From IMG/VR virus record IMGVR_UViG_3300006854_000027, positions 1-49,458 of that record: 49,458 nucleotides of DNA, one strand, 5' to 3'. Both the position numbers and the translations under genes were made by a program. The DNA is from a virus. Positions 16,643 through 24,638 of the stretch are shown in pieces. Within the stretch, counting starts at the first letter, position 1, and each line of letters begins with the position of its first letter. Below the pieces are notes generated by a model. That model did no database searches and was not told the origin of the DNA. It was given only the letters and a program-made list of their open reading frames with translations.

Positions 16643-16979
16643 TGATGATCCCGCCGATGTTGTTTTTGATCACATAGGCCACGCCCGCGCCGCCGTCCCG
16701 GTTGAGACAAAATGCCAGCGAGTTGTCATTGAGAATAACGTTCTCGATATGGTCGAGCGCGAGGATGCCGAACCAACCGGCGAGGTAAGTATGCGTCACC
16801 GTGCCGTCGGTATTGATCACATCCTGCGATGGCCGCCAAACCTGCACGTTGGGCAGGAATTGATGCAGATACCAATCCTTGACGACCGTGCCGCCATCCG
16901 ATCCGAAATATTGCCGCAGACGATAGGCATCTTGTTTGGCCTCGGCCTCATTGGCCCATTTGGCAAAGTAGTCGATCAT
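16578..16979 (-). CDS. Virion-module protein, 133 residues
   Basis: The start at 16979 (MIDYFAKWANEAEAKQDAY) overlaps the previous gene by ATGA. An N-terminal helix is followed by aromatic- and beta-rich sequence (VWRPSQDVI; TYLAGWFGILALD). It is not recognised as a family. It sits between a lectin-like protein and the repeat adhesin, and ends inside the first codons of the latter, so the two may be made together and work as a pair. Confidence 0.6.
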   Translation of the reverse strand: MIDYFAKWANEAEAKQDAYRLRQYFGSDGGTVVKDWYLHQFLPNVQVWRPSQDVINTDGTVTHTYLAGWFGILALDHIENVILNDNSLAFCLNRDGGAGVAYVIKNNIGGIINDVAVSPIFAGSHYPLGGIHV

Positions 16980-17971
16980 GGCGCGGTCAATGCCTGCAGC
17001 GTGGCGTCGGCGAGTTTGCTGTTCCAAAGCGTCAACCGCCTAACATATCCAAAATTAGTGACAGAGCTGGCTCCTGATTGGGTCAGCAAGACAACATTCG
17101 GCATTATGCCAGGAGCACTGCCGGTTATAACGGTCCCGCCGGTTAGCACTGCCGAACCATTGCTCGCATCCTGCGCAATGCCTAATTTTGCTCCGGTATA
17201 TACCGTACCGGACCCAGCAACAGCCTTGGCTAAAGGATTCCAGACAATCGCATGATCAAAATCAGTATCCGCGTTATTGATTGCGTAACTGCTGCCGGAA
17301 CCGGGCCAAAAAACTCTAAAACCTAATCCAGATCCGCCAGAAATGTCTTTGAAGTCTATGATTGCAGACATGGGCTGCGCGTTAAATATCGTATTAGCAT
17401 TGCCTATACACAGAACAACGTCCTGCGCCCTTGTCGCCGATGTGCTTGTGGTGACTATAGGCGAACTTGAAAAACTGCCGGCCTCGACATTGACATTTTG
17501 AAAAGCACCACCCGCACCGGAGACAGTGCAGGTCAAACTCGTTGTTGATGCAGTAAAAGTAACATCGGTCCCTTGCGTAGCGGTACCAGTACCTGCACCT
17601 GACAGAACTACAGAGGCAGTCCCATAGACACTAACGGTATATGCTGTTCCGTTAGCAACGGTGATAATCTGTGTTACTGGGGCCTGAGAGTTAAGAAATA
17701 GATTCGTGCGCGCATCTTCGACCAAAATGCCCAGATCGGTAATGCGCAAGATGTTCGAACCAAAAGAAATCCAATTTCCACTACTATCCTTCGCATAGCC
17801 GGTCGAGGCACGGGTGCAGGACAGGAAATCCGTCGCCGCCCTCGGGTTGGCGGTCGATGAGTCGTAATAGCGCCCGCTGTCGAAATCGAGATCGACCGAT
17901 GCGCCGGGCAGCCACCACCCCGGCATGGGAATTTCAAGCGCGACTTGCCGACCGGTGACGAAGACGCCCAT
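16976..17971 (-). CDS. Lectin-like virion protein with low-GC middle, 331 residues
   Basis: The N-terminal part contains LSCTRASTGYAKDSSGNW and GILVEDARTNLFL, a pattern seen in many phage structural proteins that go on to a concanavalin-like domain. The rest is Ser/Thr/Gly-rich and beta-type. The DNA from about 17040 to 17780 is clearly richer in A/T than the flanks, which suggests a module acquired from another source. Start and stop overlap both neighbours (TGATG, ATGA). It probably acts in surface binding. Confidence 0.65.
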   Translation of the reverse strand: MGVFVTGRQVALEIPMPGWWLPGASVDLDFDSGRYYDSSTANPRAATDFLSCTRASTGYAKDSSGNWISFGSNILRITDLGILVEDARTNLFLNSQAPVTQIITVANGTAYTVSVYGTASVVLSGAGTGTATQGTDVTFTASTTSLTCTVSGAGGAFQNVNVEAGSFSSSPIVTTSTSATRAQDVVLCIGNANTIFNAQPMSAIIDFKDISGGSGLGFRVFWPGSGSSYAINNADTDFDHAIVWNPLAKAVAGSGTVYTGAKLGIAQDASNGSAVLTGGTVITGSAPGIMPNVVLLTQSGASSVTNFGYVRRLTLWNSKLADATLQALTAP

Positions 17972-18627
17972 CAGTTTTTACGATACGCCGCCCAGAACGT
18001 GCTGTCGCGCAGCGTGCCGGGAGCGATGTCGTCGCCTTCCAGTTCGCCGCGCTCGATCAAGATGAAGCCGCTGTCGAGAATGAGCCTATGGATGTCGATG
18101 GCATCATCGGTCCATTGCCCGTCGTCGACCGGCACCACGCGGCGCACGTTGTTGACGATGAAAAGCGGAGCATCGCCATCAAGCGCCCGGTAAATGTTGG
18201 TGATATCATCGGACGGCTTGAGACAATGCTGCAGCGTCCAGATCGCAATGGCGGCGGTGGCATAGCCCGACGGAAGCACGCTCAACATGGCGGGGTGCAA
18301 GGCGAAGAACCTGTCGCTGTCGACGCACGAGGCCGCCAGCGCGCGCATGTTCGGGCTGATGTCGACGCCGATGACGTTGCAGCCATGCTTCTCGATCAGC
18401 GGCTTTGACAACCGGCCGATGCCGCAGCCGTAATCCAGCACCGTGCCGTTTTTGGCAATGTGCTTCTCGATCAGTCTCATGAGATACGGCGCTTCGGTTT
18501 TCCAGCGATGCACCGAGGTCATGCCCGCTTCGGGCGTGAGGATGATGCGCACCGCTTCGTCGACCGTCTCCACCGAAGTGAAGACGGACGGATTGTAGTG
18601 CACCTGCTTGAGCGCCGTGACTTTCAT
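17971..18627 (-). CDS. SAM-dependent methyltransferase, 218 residues
   Basis: Motif I is clear (VLDYGCGIGRLS, residues 63-74), followed by NVIGVDISPNM for the acidic loop, then a fold typical of class I methyltransferases of the Methyltransf_11/25 type. The substrate is not evident. Its position among glycosyltransferase-like genes suggests a sugar or surface-polymer target rather than DNA. Its stop overlaps the next gene's start (TGATG). Confidence 0.8.
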   Translation of the reverse strand: MKVTALKQVHYNPSVFTSVETVDEAVRIILTPEAGMTSVHRWKTEAPYLMRLIEKHIAKNGTVLDYGCGIGRLSKPLIEKHGCNVIGVDISPNMRALAASCVDSDRFFALHPAMLSVLPSGYATAAIAIWTLQHCLKPSDDITNIYRALDGDAPLFIVNNVRRVVPVDDGQWTDDAIDIHRLILDSGFILIERGELEGDDIAPGTLRDSTFWAAYRKN

Positions 18628-18631
18628 GGAC

Positions 18632-19312
18632 TCAGGTCAGAGTATCTTTCCATGTGAACAAAATCGAGTCGTTGTTGCTTAACGCAATGCCCGCGAAATC
18701 GGCATGCGCAAACAACGATCCGCCTTTTGCCGTGGTGTTGGCATAGGTCGCGGTCTGTCCACCCAGCGAGGCATTGGTATTGGCGAGGCCATCCGCGCCT
18801 GATGTTGCCGTGGCACCCACCGCATGCGCGGTCGATGTCGAGCCGAGCTGCCCGCGCACCACCGTCAATGTCGCGGTGCCTTGGCCGCCGGTCACGAGCT
18901 CCACCTCGTTTTCCACCTGAATGTAGAAGTTGCCGGATGCCGGTCCGATGGTAGCCGACAACGTGATCGTCGTGGCCGCCGCCGCCTGTGATGATGTGGC
19001 AATGACCGACGTCGATGCCGCCGTCGTGGTGTCGAACAGGCCCGCCTCTGTGATGGTTTTAGCGTTGGTCGCGGTGATCGTGCCGGTCACCTGATAGGTG
19101 TCGGCGAGTTGCGTGGTCAGCACGAGCGATGATGTCCCCGCCACGCGCGCCTCGGTCTGCGGCCCGAACAGGGCCACGTCGGGGTTGGCCGATCCGGTCG
19201 TCGCGCCGGAACCCCAGCCGATATTCTTCGGTTCGGTTGGTGATCCTGCGGCTTTCACGAACGCCCATATTAATGAGCGCCCGGCATAGGTGGCCGTTGC
19301 AGCGTTAGCCAT
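18632..19312 (-). CDS. Phage tail-fibre-like structural protein, 226 residues
   Basis: It is Ala/Thr/Gly-rich and beta-type (TYQVTGTITATNAKTITEAGLFD; NFYIQVENEVEL). The segment TITEAGLFDTTT resembles a motif in phage tail-fibre and tail-collar-like proteins. It is set between two modifying enzymes, so it may be one of their targets; that is inference. It overlaps the glycosyltransferase gene by 8 bases. Confidence 0.6.
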   Translation of the reverse strand: MANAATATYAGRSLIWAFVKAAGSPTEPKNIGWGSGATTGSANPDVALFGPQTEARVAGTSSLVLTTQLADTYQVTGTITATNAKTITEAGLFDTTTAASTSVIATSSQAAAATTITLSATIGPASGNFYIQVENEVELVTGGQGTATLTVVRGQLGSTSTAHAVGATATSGADGLANTNASLGGQTATYANTTAKGGSLFAHADFAGIALSNNDSILFTWKDTLT

Positions 19313-20681
19313 GGGCAGACTCCGTTTGTGAGGGTTTAAGCCGCGCGTCGACGCGGTCGATCAGATCGTCACGCACCCGCGAGAGGACCGAAGTCCAATC
19401 GTCGGTCTTGTCTTGTCGATAGAGTTTGAGCGATGGATGCCACGGGCTGTCGACGCGCTCTTTCATCCACAGCCAATACGGATTTTCGCACAGCACCACC
19501 CATGCCTCGACGCCGAGCGCGCCCGCCAGATGCGCCATCGATGTGCAGCACGTCACCAGCAAATCCATTTGCAGGATGGCGGTGGCGGCGACCGTCAGCC
19601 CGCGCTCCTGCAATTGCGGGCCAAGATCGCAGACGAGATCTTGCGCGCAGAGTCGTTCGATATCGGCTTGCGCCGGTCCGACTTGCAATGAGTAAAGCCA
19701 CACGTTCGGGTGCTCGGCCAAAGTGAGCAGCTTTTCCAAGGGCAGCATGCGCTCGGCGTTGCGCTCCTGCTTGGGGTTGCCCGACCAGACGAGGCCGACT
19801 TTGTGACCGTTCGGCCCGAGCGGCGCGGGGATGTCCGCCTTGCCGATGCGCAGCTGCACGTCGACGCGCTTGCGGATCAGCCCGGGATCGGGCGGGATCG
19901 TGTCCAGTTTCACCTTGGCGAAATGCGGCAGACTGCCGGTGACGATGCTGAAGTCGCAGCGCGGGATCGGCGTGCCTTCGGGAACGAACTCGATCAGACC
20001 GGCGAGCTTGAACTCCCACAACAGCACCATGACCTCGTGCGCGCAGCACAGATGCACGGTGCCCGCGCCAACTTGCTCCTTGAGCCACGGCAGGAAGCGC
20101 GAGAACAGGATGGTGTCGCCGATGCCCTGCTCGATGCAGCAGAACACGTCCTTGCCTTCCAGTGATGTGCGTCCATCCCAATAGGGCGCCGGGAAAATCG
20201 GATAATTGTTCTTGCCTTCATTGCGCGAAAACTGGATGCGCGATTCGTATTCGGCAAATCCGCGCTCGTAATCGCCCAACCCCAGCCGCATCATCGAGCG
20301 GCACCAGCGCACGTTATGATATTCGCTGTCGGCGGTCAGCGCCTTTTCAAACCACGTCTCGGCCCCGGCATGATCGCCGGTGCTGTCGAGGATCAGCGCC
20401 TTGTTGTGGAAGGCTTTGGTAAAGTCGGGATCGATGTCGAGCGCGCGATCCACGCACGCCATGGCCTCATCGTAGTGCCGCGCGTTCCATAAAAACGTCG
20501 CGAGGTTCGACCAGAGCTCCTTGGATTGCGGCTCGACGGCGATGGCGCGCTTCGCTTCGATGATCGCCGTGACAAGATGGCGTTGCTTGCCGCGTGCCAG
20601 TGCGATGTCGTTCAGTTCGTTGACCGCCGCATGCACCGGTCGCACGTTGCGGCGCTTGGTGGGCAGCTTGACGACGCTCAT
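19305..20681 (-). CDS. TPR-glycosyltransferase fusion, 458 residues
   Basis: Residues about 30-160 form tetratricopeptide-type helical repeats (LWSNLATFLWNARHYDEAM; AFHNKALILDSTGDHAGAE). Residues about 175-450 look like a GT-B glycosyltransferase of the GT9/GT41-like kind: CIEQGIGDTILFSRF, KVGLVWSGNPKQERN and CTSMAHLAGALGVEAWVVL match the nucleotide-sugar and acceptor regions. TPR-GT fusions act on proteins or surface glycans. No signal peptide, so it is cytosolic. The donor sugar is unknown. Confidence 0.8.
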   Translation of the reverse strand: MSVVKLPTKRRNVRPVHAAVNELNDIALARGKQRHLVTAIIEAKRAIAVEPQSKELWSNLATFLWNARHYDEAMACVDRALDIDPDFTKAFHNKALILDSTGDHAGAETWFEKALTADSEYHNVRWCRSMMRLGLGDYERGFAEYESRIQFSRNEGKNNYPIFPAPYWDGRTSLEGKDVFCCIEQGIGDTILFSRFLPWLKEQVGAGTVHLCCAHEVMVLLWEFKLAGLIEFVPEGTPIPRCDFSIVTGSLPHFAKVKLDTIPPDPGLIRKRVDVQLRIGKADIPAPLGPNGHKVGLVWSGNPKQERNAERMLPLEKLLTLAEHPNVWLYSLQVGPAQADIERLCAQDLVCDLGPQLQERGLTVAATAILQMDLLVTCCTSMAHLAGALGVEAWVVLCENPYWLWMKERVDSPWHPSLKLYRQDKTDDWTSVLSRVRDDLIDRVDARLKPSQTESAHG

Positions 20682-20926
20682 GCGCGCGGCTTTTCCTGAT
20701 AGCCAGCCAAGGTCGCGGTGACGATGGCATCATTCTGAAACATATTTTTCGCGCCTTCGACTTCGTCGCCGATGAAGCGCAATTTGAGCCCGCCGTTCAT
20801 CGGGCTTTCGGAAACAAGATCGACCTCGAACGCCTCGACCGAGACAGTCATCTCCTTGCCGTTGACCGTGGCGCGCGTCGCCGACGGCGTCATGTGCGGG
20901 TTTTGCACCCTGAACTTCAATTCCAT
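20678..20926 (-). CDS. Hypothetical protein, 82 residues
   Basis: A compact beta-type protein (MELKFRVQNPHMTPS; VSVEAFEVDLVSESPMNGGLKLRF) coupled by ATGA to the TPR-glycosyltransferase. No family is recognised. It could be a small capsid or tail decoration protein, or an accessory to the enzyme cluster. Confidence 0.6.
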   Translation of the reverse strand: MELKFRVQNPHMTPSATRATVNGKEMTVSVEAFEVDLVSESPMNGGLKLRFIGDEVEGAKNMFQNDAIVTATLAGYQEKPRA

Positions 20927-20936
20927 TTTGCGGCTC

Positions 20937-21245
20937 CTATGTTTTGAGCGAGAGAACTTTCACAACGCACCATTTCAGGCCGAGAATGCCATTCCACAGC
21001 CACAGCGGCATCGAAGCCGACAATTCACCGAGGGCAAGATCACGTCTACGGTGTTTGCCGCAGTTGGGGCAGATATCGCCGACCGGTTGGTCCCTGCGTT
21101 TTTCGTCGAAGCATCCCGGCCAATGATCGCGCGTGCGCGGATCGTTCTTGAAAACTCCCGGCGCTTCGCAATGCGGGCAGGCACGTAGAACCGTGGCCTC
21201 CAGTGACTTGCGCGTGACGCCGAAGACAAGATTTTGCGCGTCCAA
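20937..21245 (-). CDS. Zinc-ribbon protein, 102 residues, TTG start
   Basis: Two Cys pairs (CPHC near residue 23 and CPNC near residue 60) suggest a zinc ribbon with an intervening His/Trp/Cys-bearing loop. The only suitable start in this frame is a TTG just after the stop of the methyltransferase. The C-terminus is hydrophobic (MPLWLWNGILGLKWCVV) and could contact a membrane or a partner. Function unknown. Confidence 0.55.
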   Translation of the reverse strand: MDAQNLVFGVTRKSLEATVLRACPHCEAPGVFKNDPRTRDHWPGCFDEKRRDQPVGDICPNCGKHRRRDLALGELSASMPLWLWNGILGLKWCVVKVLSLKT

Positions 21246-21248
21246 AAT

Positions 21249-21956
21249 TCAGACCCTCTTGAAGGCGAACGCGCCGATATCCTCGCGCCCCGCTTTGATT
21301 TCCATGTCGCTTTCGATGATCAGTTCGAAGCCCAAGTCCGCCATGACGTTGATCAGACCCCGCCTTGTGAAATACCAGAAATGCTCGTCCTTGCGATAGT
21401 GCTTGGAGCGCAGCACATGATCGGCGTCGCGGAAGATCGGCAGCGATAGAAAGAGCCAGTCGGAGACCTTGTCGAGCACGGCGGGAAAATCGTCGATGTG
21501 CTCAAGCACGTCCCACAGACTCATCGCGCGGATCGGCTCGTTGTGTATCGGGACATTGAGCCACAACATGCGCGCCTTGAGCCACGCAATGCCCGCGGCG
21601 TTGATGTCATACCCGTAGGTACGCCGCCCGAATTGATTGCGCCGCTCGATAAACGCGCCCGAGCCGATGCCGTAGTCGAGCAGATCGAGACCCCACACTT
21701 TGTCGACGAAAGCAACGCGCGCCGCCATGAGGCGTTTGCCGATAGGCTCGTCCGCCTGTCGCGCAAAGCGGTCGAAATAGGCTTGATCGTAGGGCGACCG
21801 GCTTACGCTGACGGGGAAATAGCCGATGCCAATTTCGGGATACCAGCGTAGGCATTCGTCCTCGATGCCGAGTCGCCACGGGCGGCCAGGAAGGCGGCGA
21901 AAGAGTCCATTAAGTTTGGAATCTCCTTGTTGCAATCGTGGCGCATGCTCGTGCAT
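21249..21956 (-). CDS. SAM-dependent methyltransferase (start uncertain)
   Basis: The core is clear: LLDYGIGSGAF as motif I, then YGYDINAAGI and a later MSLWDVLEHIDD, as in class I methyltransferases related to the Methyltransf_23 group. The family signature RWYPEIGIGYFPVS begins near 21865. The frame stays open upstream across the end of the glycosyltransferase gene, so the true start is unclear: ATG at 21956 is one option. A good Shine-Dalgarno (AAGGAG, about 21924-21929) precedes an ATG in the other frame, hinting at a frameshift or an assembly indel near 21870. Confidence 0.65.
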   Translation of the reverse strand: MHEHAPRLQQGDSKLNGLFRRLPGRPWRLGIEDECLRWYPEIGIGYFPVSVSRSPYDQAYFDRFARQADEPIGKRLMAARVAFVDKVWGLDLLDYGIGSGAFIERRNQFGRRTYGYDINAAGIAWLKARMLWLNVPIHNEPIRAMSLWDVLEHIDDFPAVLDKVSDWLFLSLPIFRDADHVLRSKHYRKDEHFWYFTRRGLINVMADLGFELIIESDMEIKAGREDIGAFAFKRV

Positions 21957-22756
21957 CCGCAAAACTCCCTCGGCGTGGCAAACGTGATGCGCGAGCAATC
22001 GAGACGCTTGTCCAGTATGCGCTCGGGCGAATTATGCCCGCCCTGCCCGCCGAGGATCACGAAGCAATCGCGCTTGAGCGCGGTCGAGGCGGGTACGATG
22101 AAACCGACCGGGCCGATGACGAGATCGGACGCGCCCAGCAATGCGAGCATGTCCATGACGCGCAGTTCGCCCCGGAGAAATTCGCTGTCGCCGCGCGGCG
22201 GCCGGCTGACAAACCATTCCGCGCCGTCGAGCACGTCGGCAACGATCACGATGTGATGCGTCGGGCGTAGCTGTTCGACGATCTGCGCGATGTATTCCGG
22301 GCGCGGGTTGCGCGCGCTGTTGAGCCATTCCCGACGCTCGGTGACCGGTCTGACAAAGGCGATGGGCTTGTCGGTGACAACCGGGGGCGGCGGCAGTGGC
22401 GGCAGATCGAAGTCCGCCGGGTCCAGTTGCAGCTGAAAGCTCTGCTCCATGCCCCAGATGATCGATTTGTGATTCTGGAACGCGACGACATAGGTGTTGC
22501 GGATCGTGCGCGCGGGCCGGGGCGGACGTTGCTCCCATTTGACTTTCGCGCGCGCGACGTTCTTGGTTTGCGTTCGCAATTTGCCGTTGACCGCGGGCAC
22601 GACGAAATGCAGGCTGGGGATGTCCGCGTACAGTTCAGGCCACGACGTCTCCAGCCATATGTCCGCCGTGCGCGCGAGCTGCTTCACAAACGCCCGCTGA
22701 TAGATGTTGTCCCCCAAGCCCTGCATCCCCAAGACACTGATCGGCGGCTTCGACAT
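21803..22756 (-). CDS. Glycosyltransferase-like protein (GT9-like), 317 residues
   Basis: ATG at 22756 begins MSKPPISVLGMQGLGDNIYQRAF, the G-x-G-D-x-x-x motif seen at the start of heptosyltransferase-like GT-B folds. Later phrases (HHIVIVADVLDGAEWF; LVIGPVGFIVPASTALKRDCFVILGG split over two strands) fit the C-terminal nucleotide-sugar domain. A Cys/His cluster (CGCTSMRHDC) lies near the end. It overlaps its neighbours by 122 and more than 150 bases, which is unusual in this tightly but neatly packed operon. Confidence 0.65.
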   Translation of the reverse strand: MSKPPISVLGMQGLGDNIYQRAFVKQLARTADIWLETSWPELYADIPSLHFVVPAVNGKLRTQTKNVARAKVKWEQRPPRPARTIRNTYVVAFQNHKSIIWGMEQSFQLQLDPADFDLPPLPPPPVVTDKPIAFVRPVTERREWLNSARNPRPEYIAQIVEQLRPTHHIVIVADVLDGAEWFVSRPPRGDSEFLRGELRVMDMLALLGASDLVIGPVGFIVPASTALKRDCFVILGGQGGHNSPERILDKRLDCSRITFATPREFCGCTSMRHDCNKEIPNLMDSFAAFLAARGDSASRTNAYAGIPKLASAISPSA

Positions 22757-23348
22757 GATCGCGCAATTCGACGATGGGCCAGAGGGCAAGCGCTGAACCG
22801 GGGGAGGCATTAACGCACGCGATTCCCTTCGCGCGCAAGCCCTCCGCGATGGGCGGCAGATCCGATTGCTGGCGGCGATAGGCGTCCGCCATGACGACCC
22901 ACGGATGCGGCCGATGATGGTGCGTGCGCCCGTCGTCGGCTTTTTTCTGATCAATGCCGAGCAGCACGATTTTGGCGACGGCAAAATGATACGCCAGATT
23001 GATCGCCGCCGTCAGCGTGGTGTTTTTCACCATCAGCGTTTCGCGATCTTCGCTCAGCCCGCGCAGCGTCGAGCGTCGCATCGTGACGAGATTGGGTGCG
23101 CCGCTCGCCGACTGTGACGTTGCGATAATCGTGCCTTTGAACTTCAGCGCGCCAATGCGGATGTGCTCGCACCACCAGCGCATGTCGGAGAAAACGCAGA
23201 ACTGCGCCTCGGGAAAGGCGATGTAGCTGGAATTGATGACGATGATCTTCTTGCCCTTGAGCAAGTGGGTTGGTTGGTTTAGCACCGATGGCCCGCCGCC
23301 GATGATGTAGCACGTCTCGCCTTTCCAGATCGGCTCGGCGCGAAACAT
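22635..23348 (-). CDS. DUF115 / MptE-like Rossmann protein, 237 residues
   Basis: The N-terminal CYIIGGGPSVL with KKIIVINSSYIAFP and FCVFSDMRWW resembles the Rossmann region of 6-hydroxymethylpterin pyrophosphokinase MptE-like and motility-glycosylation (DUF115) proteins. It is coupled to the connector gene by TGATG. The last 40 residues run over the start of the next gene and do not look like a natural domain end, so the biological C-terminus may be different. It may act in sugar transfer along with its neighbours. Confidence 0.6.
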   Translation of the reverse strand: MFRAEPIWKGETCYIIGGGPSVLNQPTHLLKGKKIIVINSSYIAFPEAQFCVFSDMRWWCEHIRIGALKFKGTIIATSQSASGAPNLVTMRRSTLRGLSEDRETLMVKNTTLTAAINLAYHFAVAKIVLLGIDQKKADDGRTHHHRPHPWVVMADAYRRQQSDLPPIAEGLRAKGIACVNASPGSALALWPIVELRDHVEAADQCLGDAGLGGQHLSAGVCEAARAHGGHMAGDVVA

Positions 23349-23971
23349 CAGACCCACTTCGCCTTGTACCCGTCGAGCATGTCATTGACGTTGGGCGGCA
23401 ACGCGGTGGCACCCGCCCCTGTCGCGGTGCCGAAGCGATAATCGTTGAAGCTGACCGTCGTGCCCTCGTGCGTGGTCGAGCGGATGGTCGGGTCGCGGTT
23501 CCCGGCAAATCGGGAAAAGCGGATCGTCTCGACGCAGGCTTGCGTCAGGAGCGGCGGCGCATCGTCGGGCAAGTTATAACCGCCCAGATAATCGACGACG
23601 ATCTCGCCGCGCCAGCGCCAGCATTTCATCCACAACAGCCCGCTGTCGTAGTCCAGTTCGAAAAGCTCCGGCTCCGCTGGCGCGCCGCAGACGGTGATCG
23701 AGAACAGTTGCTGCACCGGAAAATGCCGCAGATAGAGCGCCTCGACCGGCTGTCCGGCATGCACGCGAAAATTCTCGGTGACCTCCAGCGCGGCGAAATC
23801 CCGGTTGCAGAAATCGGCAATGAGCTTCGACGTGAACGTGATGCGCTGCGCCATGATGGCGTCGTCGGCGGTATTGCCGGTAATGCCCAGCATGAGATTG
23901 ACGTCCTGCACGGTCGCGAGATCGTAGACGGGAGCGGTCGGCCCATTCACCGTGTAGAGCGACTTACGCAT
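23348..23971 (-). CDS. Head-tail connector protein, 207 residues
   Basis: The N-terminal helices (YDLATVQDVNLMLGIT; DDAIMAQRITFTSKLIADFCN) and the later ILPP-like segment (APPLLTQACVETIRF) match the gp6-like phage connector pattern. These adaptors form a ring under the portal. Placement near the portal supports the call. It overlaps the collagen-like gene by 8 bases. Confidence 0.7.
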   Translation of the reverse strand: MRKSLYTVNGPTAPVYDLATVQDVNLMLGITGNTADDAIMAQRITFTSKLIADFCNRDFAALEVTENFRVHAGQPVEALYLRHFPVQQLFSITVCGAPAEPELFELDYDSGLLWMKCWRWRGEIVVDYLGGYNLPDDAPPLLTQACVETIRFSRFAGNRDPTIRSTTHEGTTVSFNDYRFGTATGAGATALPPNVNDMLDGYKAKWV

Positions 23972-24638
23972 ACGCCGAGTCCTTGCCGGGAAGTCCCTGC
24001 GGCCCGCGCACGCCGTCCTTGCCGTCTTTGCCGTCGCGCCCTTTCATCACGAACAATTGCCAGTCTTTCGATTCACCGGGGCGGCCCTGCGGGTTGTCGA
24101 CGATGGCATACCAGCCGCTGCCGCCCGACGTCACGCTGTCGTCGAGCGCATATGTCTCGTTGTGCTTCCACGGCCCGCGATGTCGCCCGCGCGAGGGGCC
24201 CGCGCCGTCCTTGCCGTTTTCGCCGCGTTCGCCCTTCTCGCCCTGCGGCCCCATTGCGCCAGGGTGGCCGTCGACGCCGTCCTTGCCGTTGATGCCGTCT
24301 TTGCCGTCCTTGCCGGGGATGCCGGTTTCGCCGCGCAGGCCCGTTTCGCCGCGCTCGCCCTTCTCGCCGCGCTCGCCGGTCAGCCCCTGAGGCCCCGGAT
24401 CGCCTTTCGCACCCACAGCGCCAGCATCGCCGGGATCGCCCTTGTCGCCTTTTTCTCCCTTTTCGCCGCGCGCCCCGGCGAGGCCGGGATCGCCCTTGTC
24501 GCCTTTTTGCGGTTGGCGGCTTTCCAGTAAAAGCAGGCGCGTTTCGAGAAACTCGATTCGCCCGAATAATTTGCCCTGCTGCTCATGAAAAATATCCGCC
24601 AATTCCTTGGCGATCGCCTGCTCAAGCTGCTGCTGCAC
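23964..24638 (-). CDS. Collagen-like virion protein, 224 residues
   Basis: GTG at 24638 follows AAGGAG. Residues 1-40 form an amphipathic helix or coiled coil. From about residue 44 to 150, and again near the C-terminus, the sequence is made of Gly-x-y triplets with many GEKGDKG, GERGE and GKDGKDG units, which form collagen-type triple helices. Between the two blocks lies a small Trp/Tyr-bearing module (WKHNETYALDDSV; WYAIVDN) like a carbohydrate-binding module. A trimeric fibre is likely. Its place between portal and connector suggests a head or neck fibre. Confidence 0.8.
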   Translation of the reverse strand: MQQQLEQAIAKELADIFHEQQGKLFGRIEFLETRLLLLESRQPQKGDKGDPGLAGARGEKGEKGDKGDPGDAGAVGAKGDPGPQGLTGERGEKGERGETGLRGETGIPGKDGKDGINGKDGVDGHPGAMGPQGEKGERGENGKDGAGPSRGRHRGPWKHNETYALDDSVTSGGSGWYAIVDNPQGRPGESKDWQLFVMKGRDGKDGKDGVRGPQGLPGKDSAYA

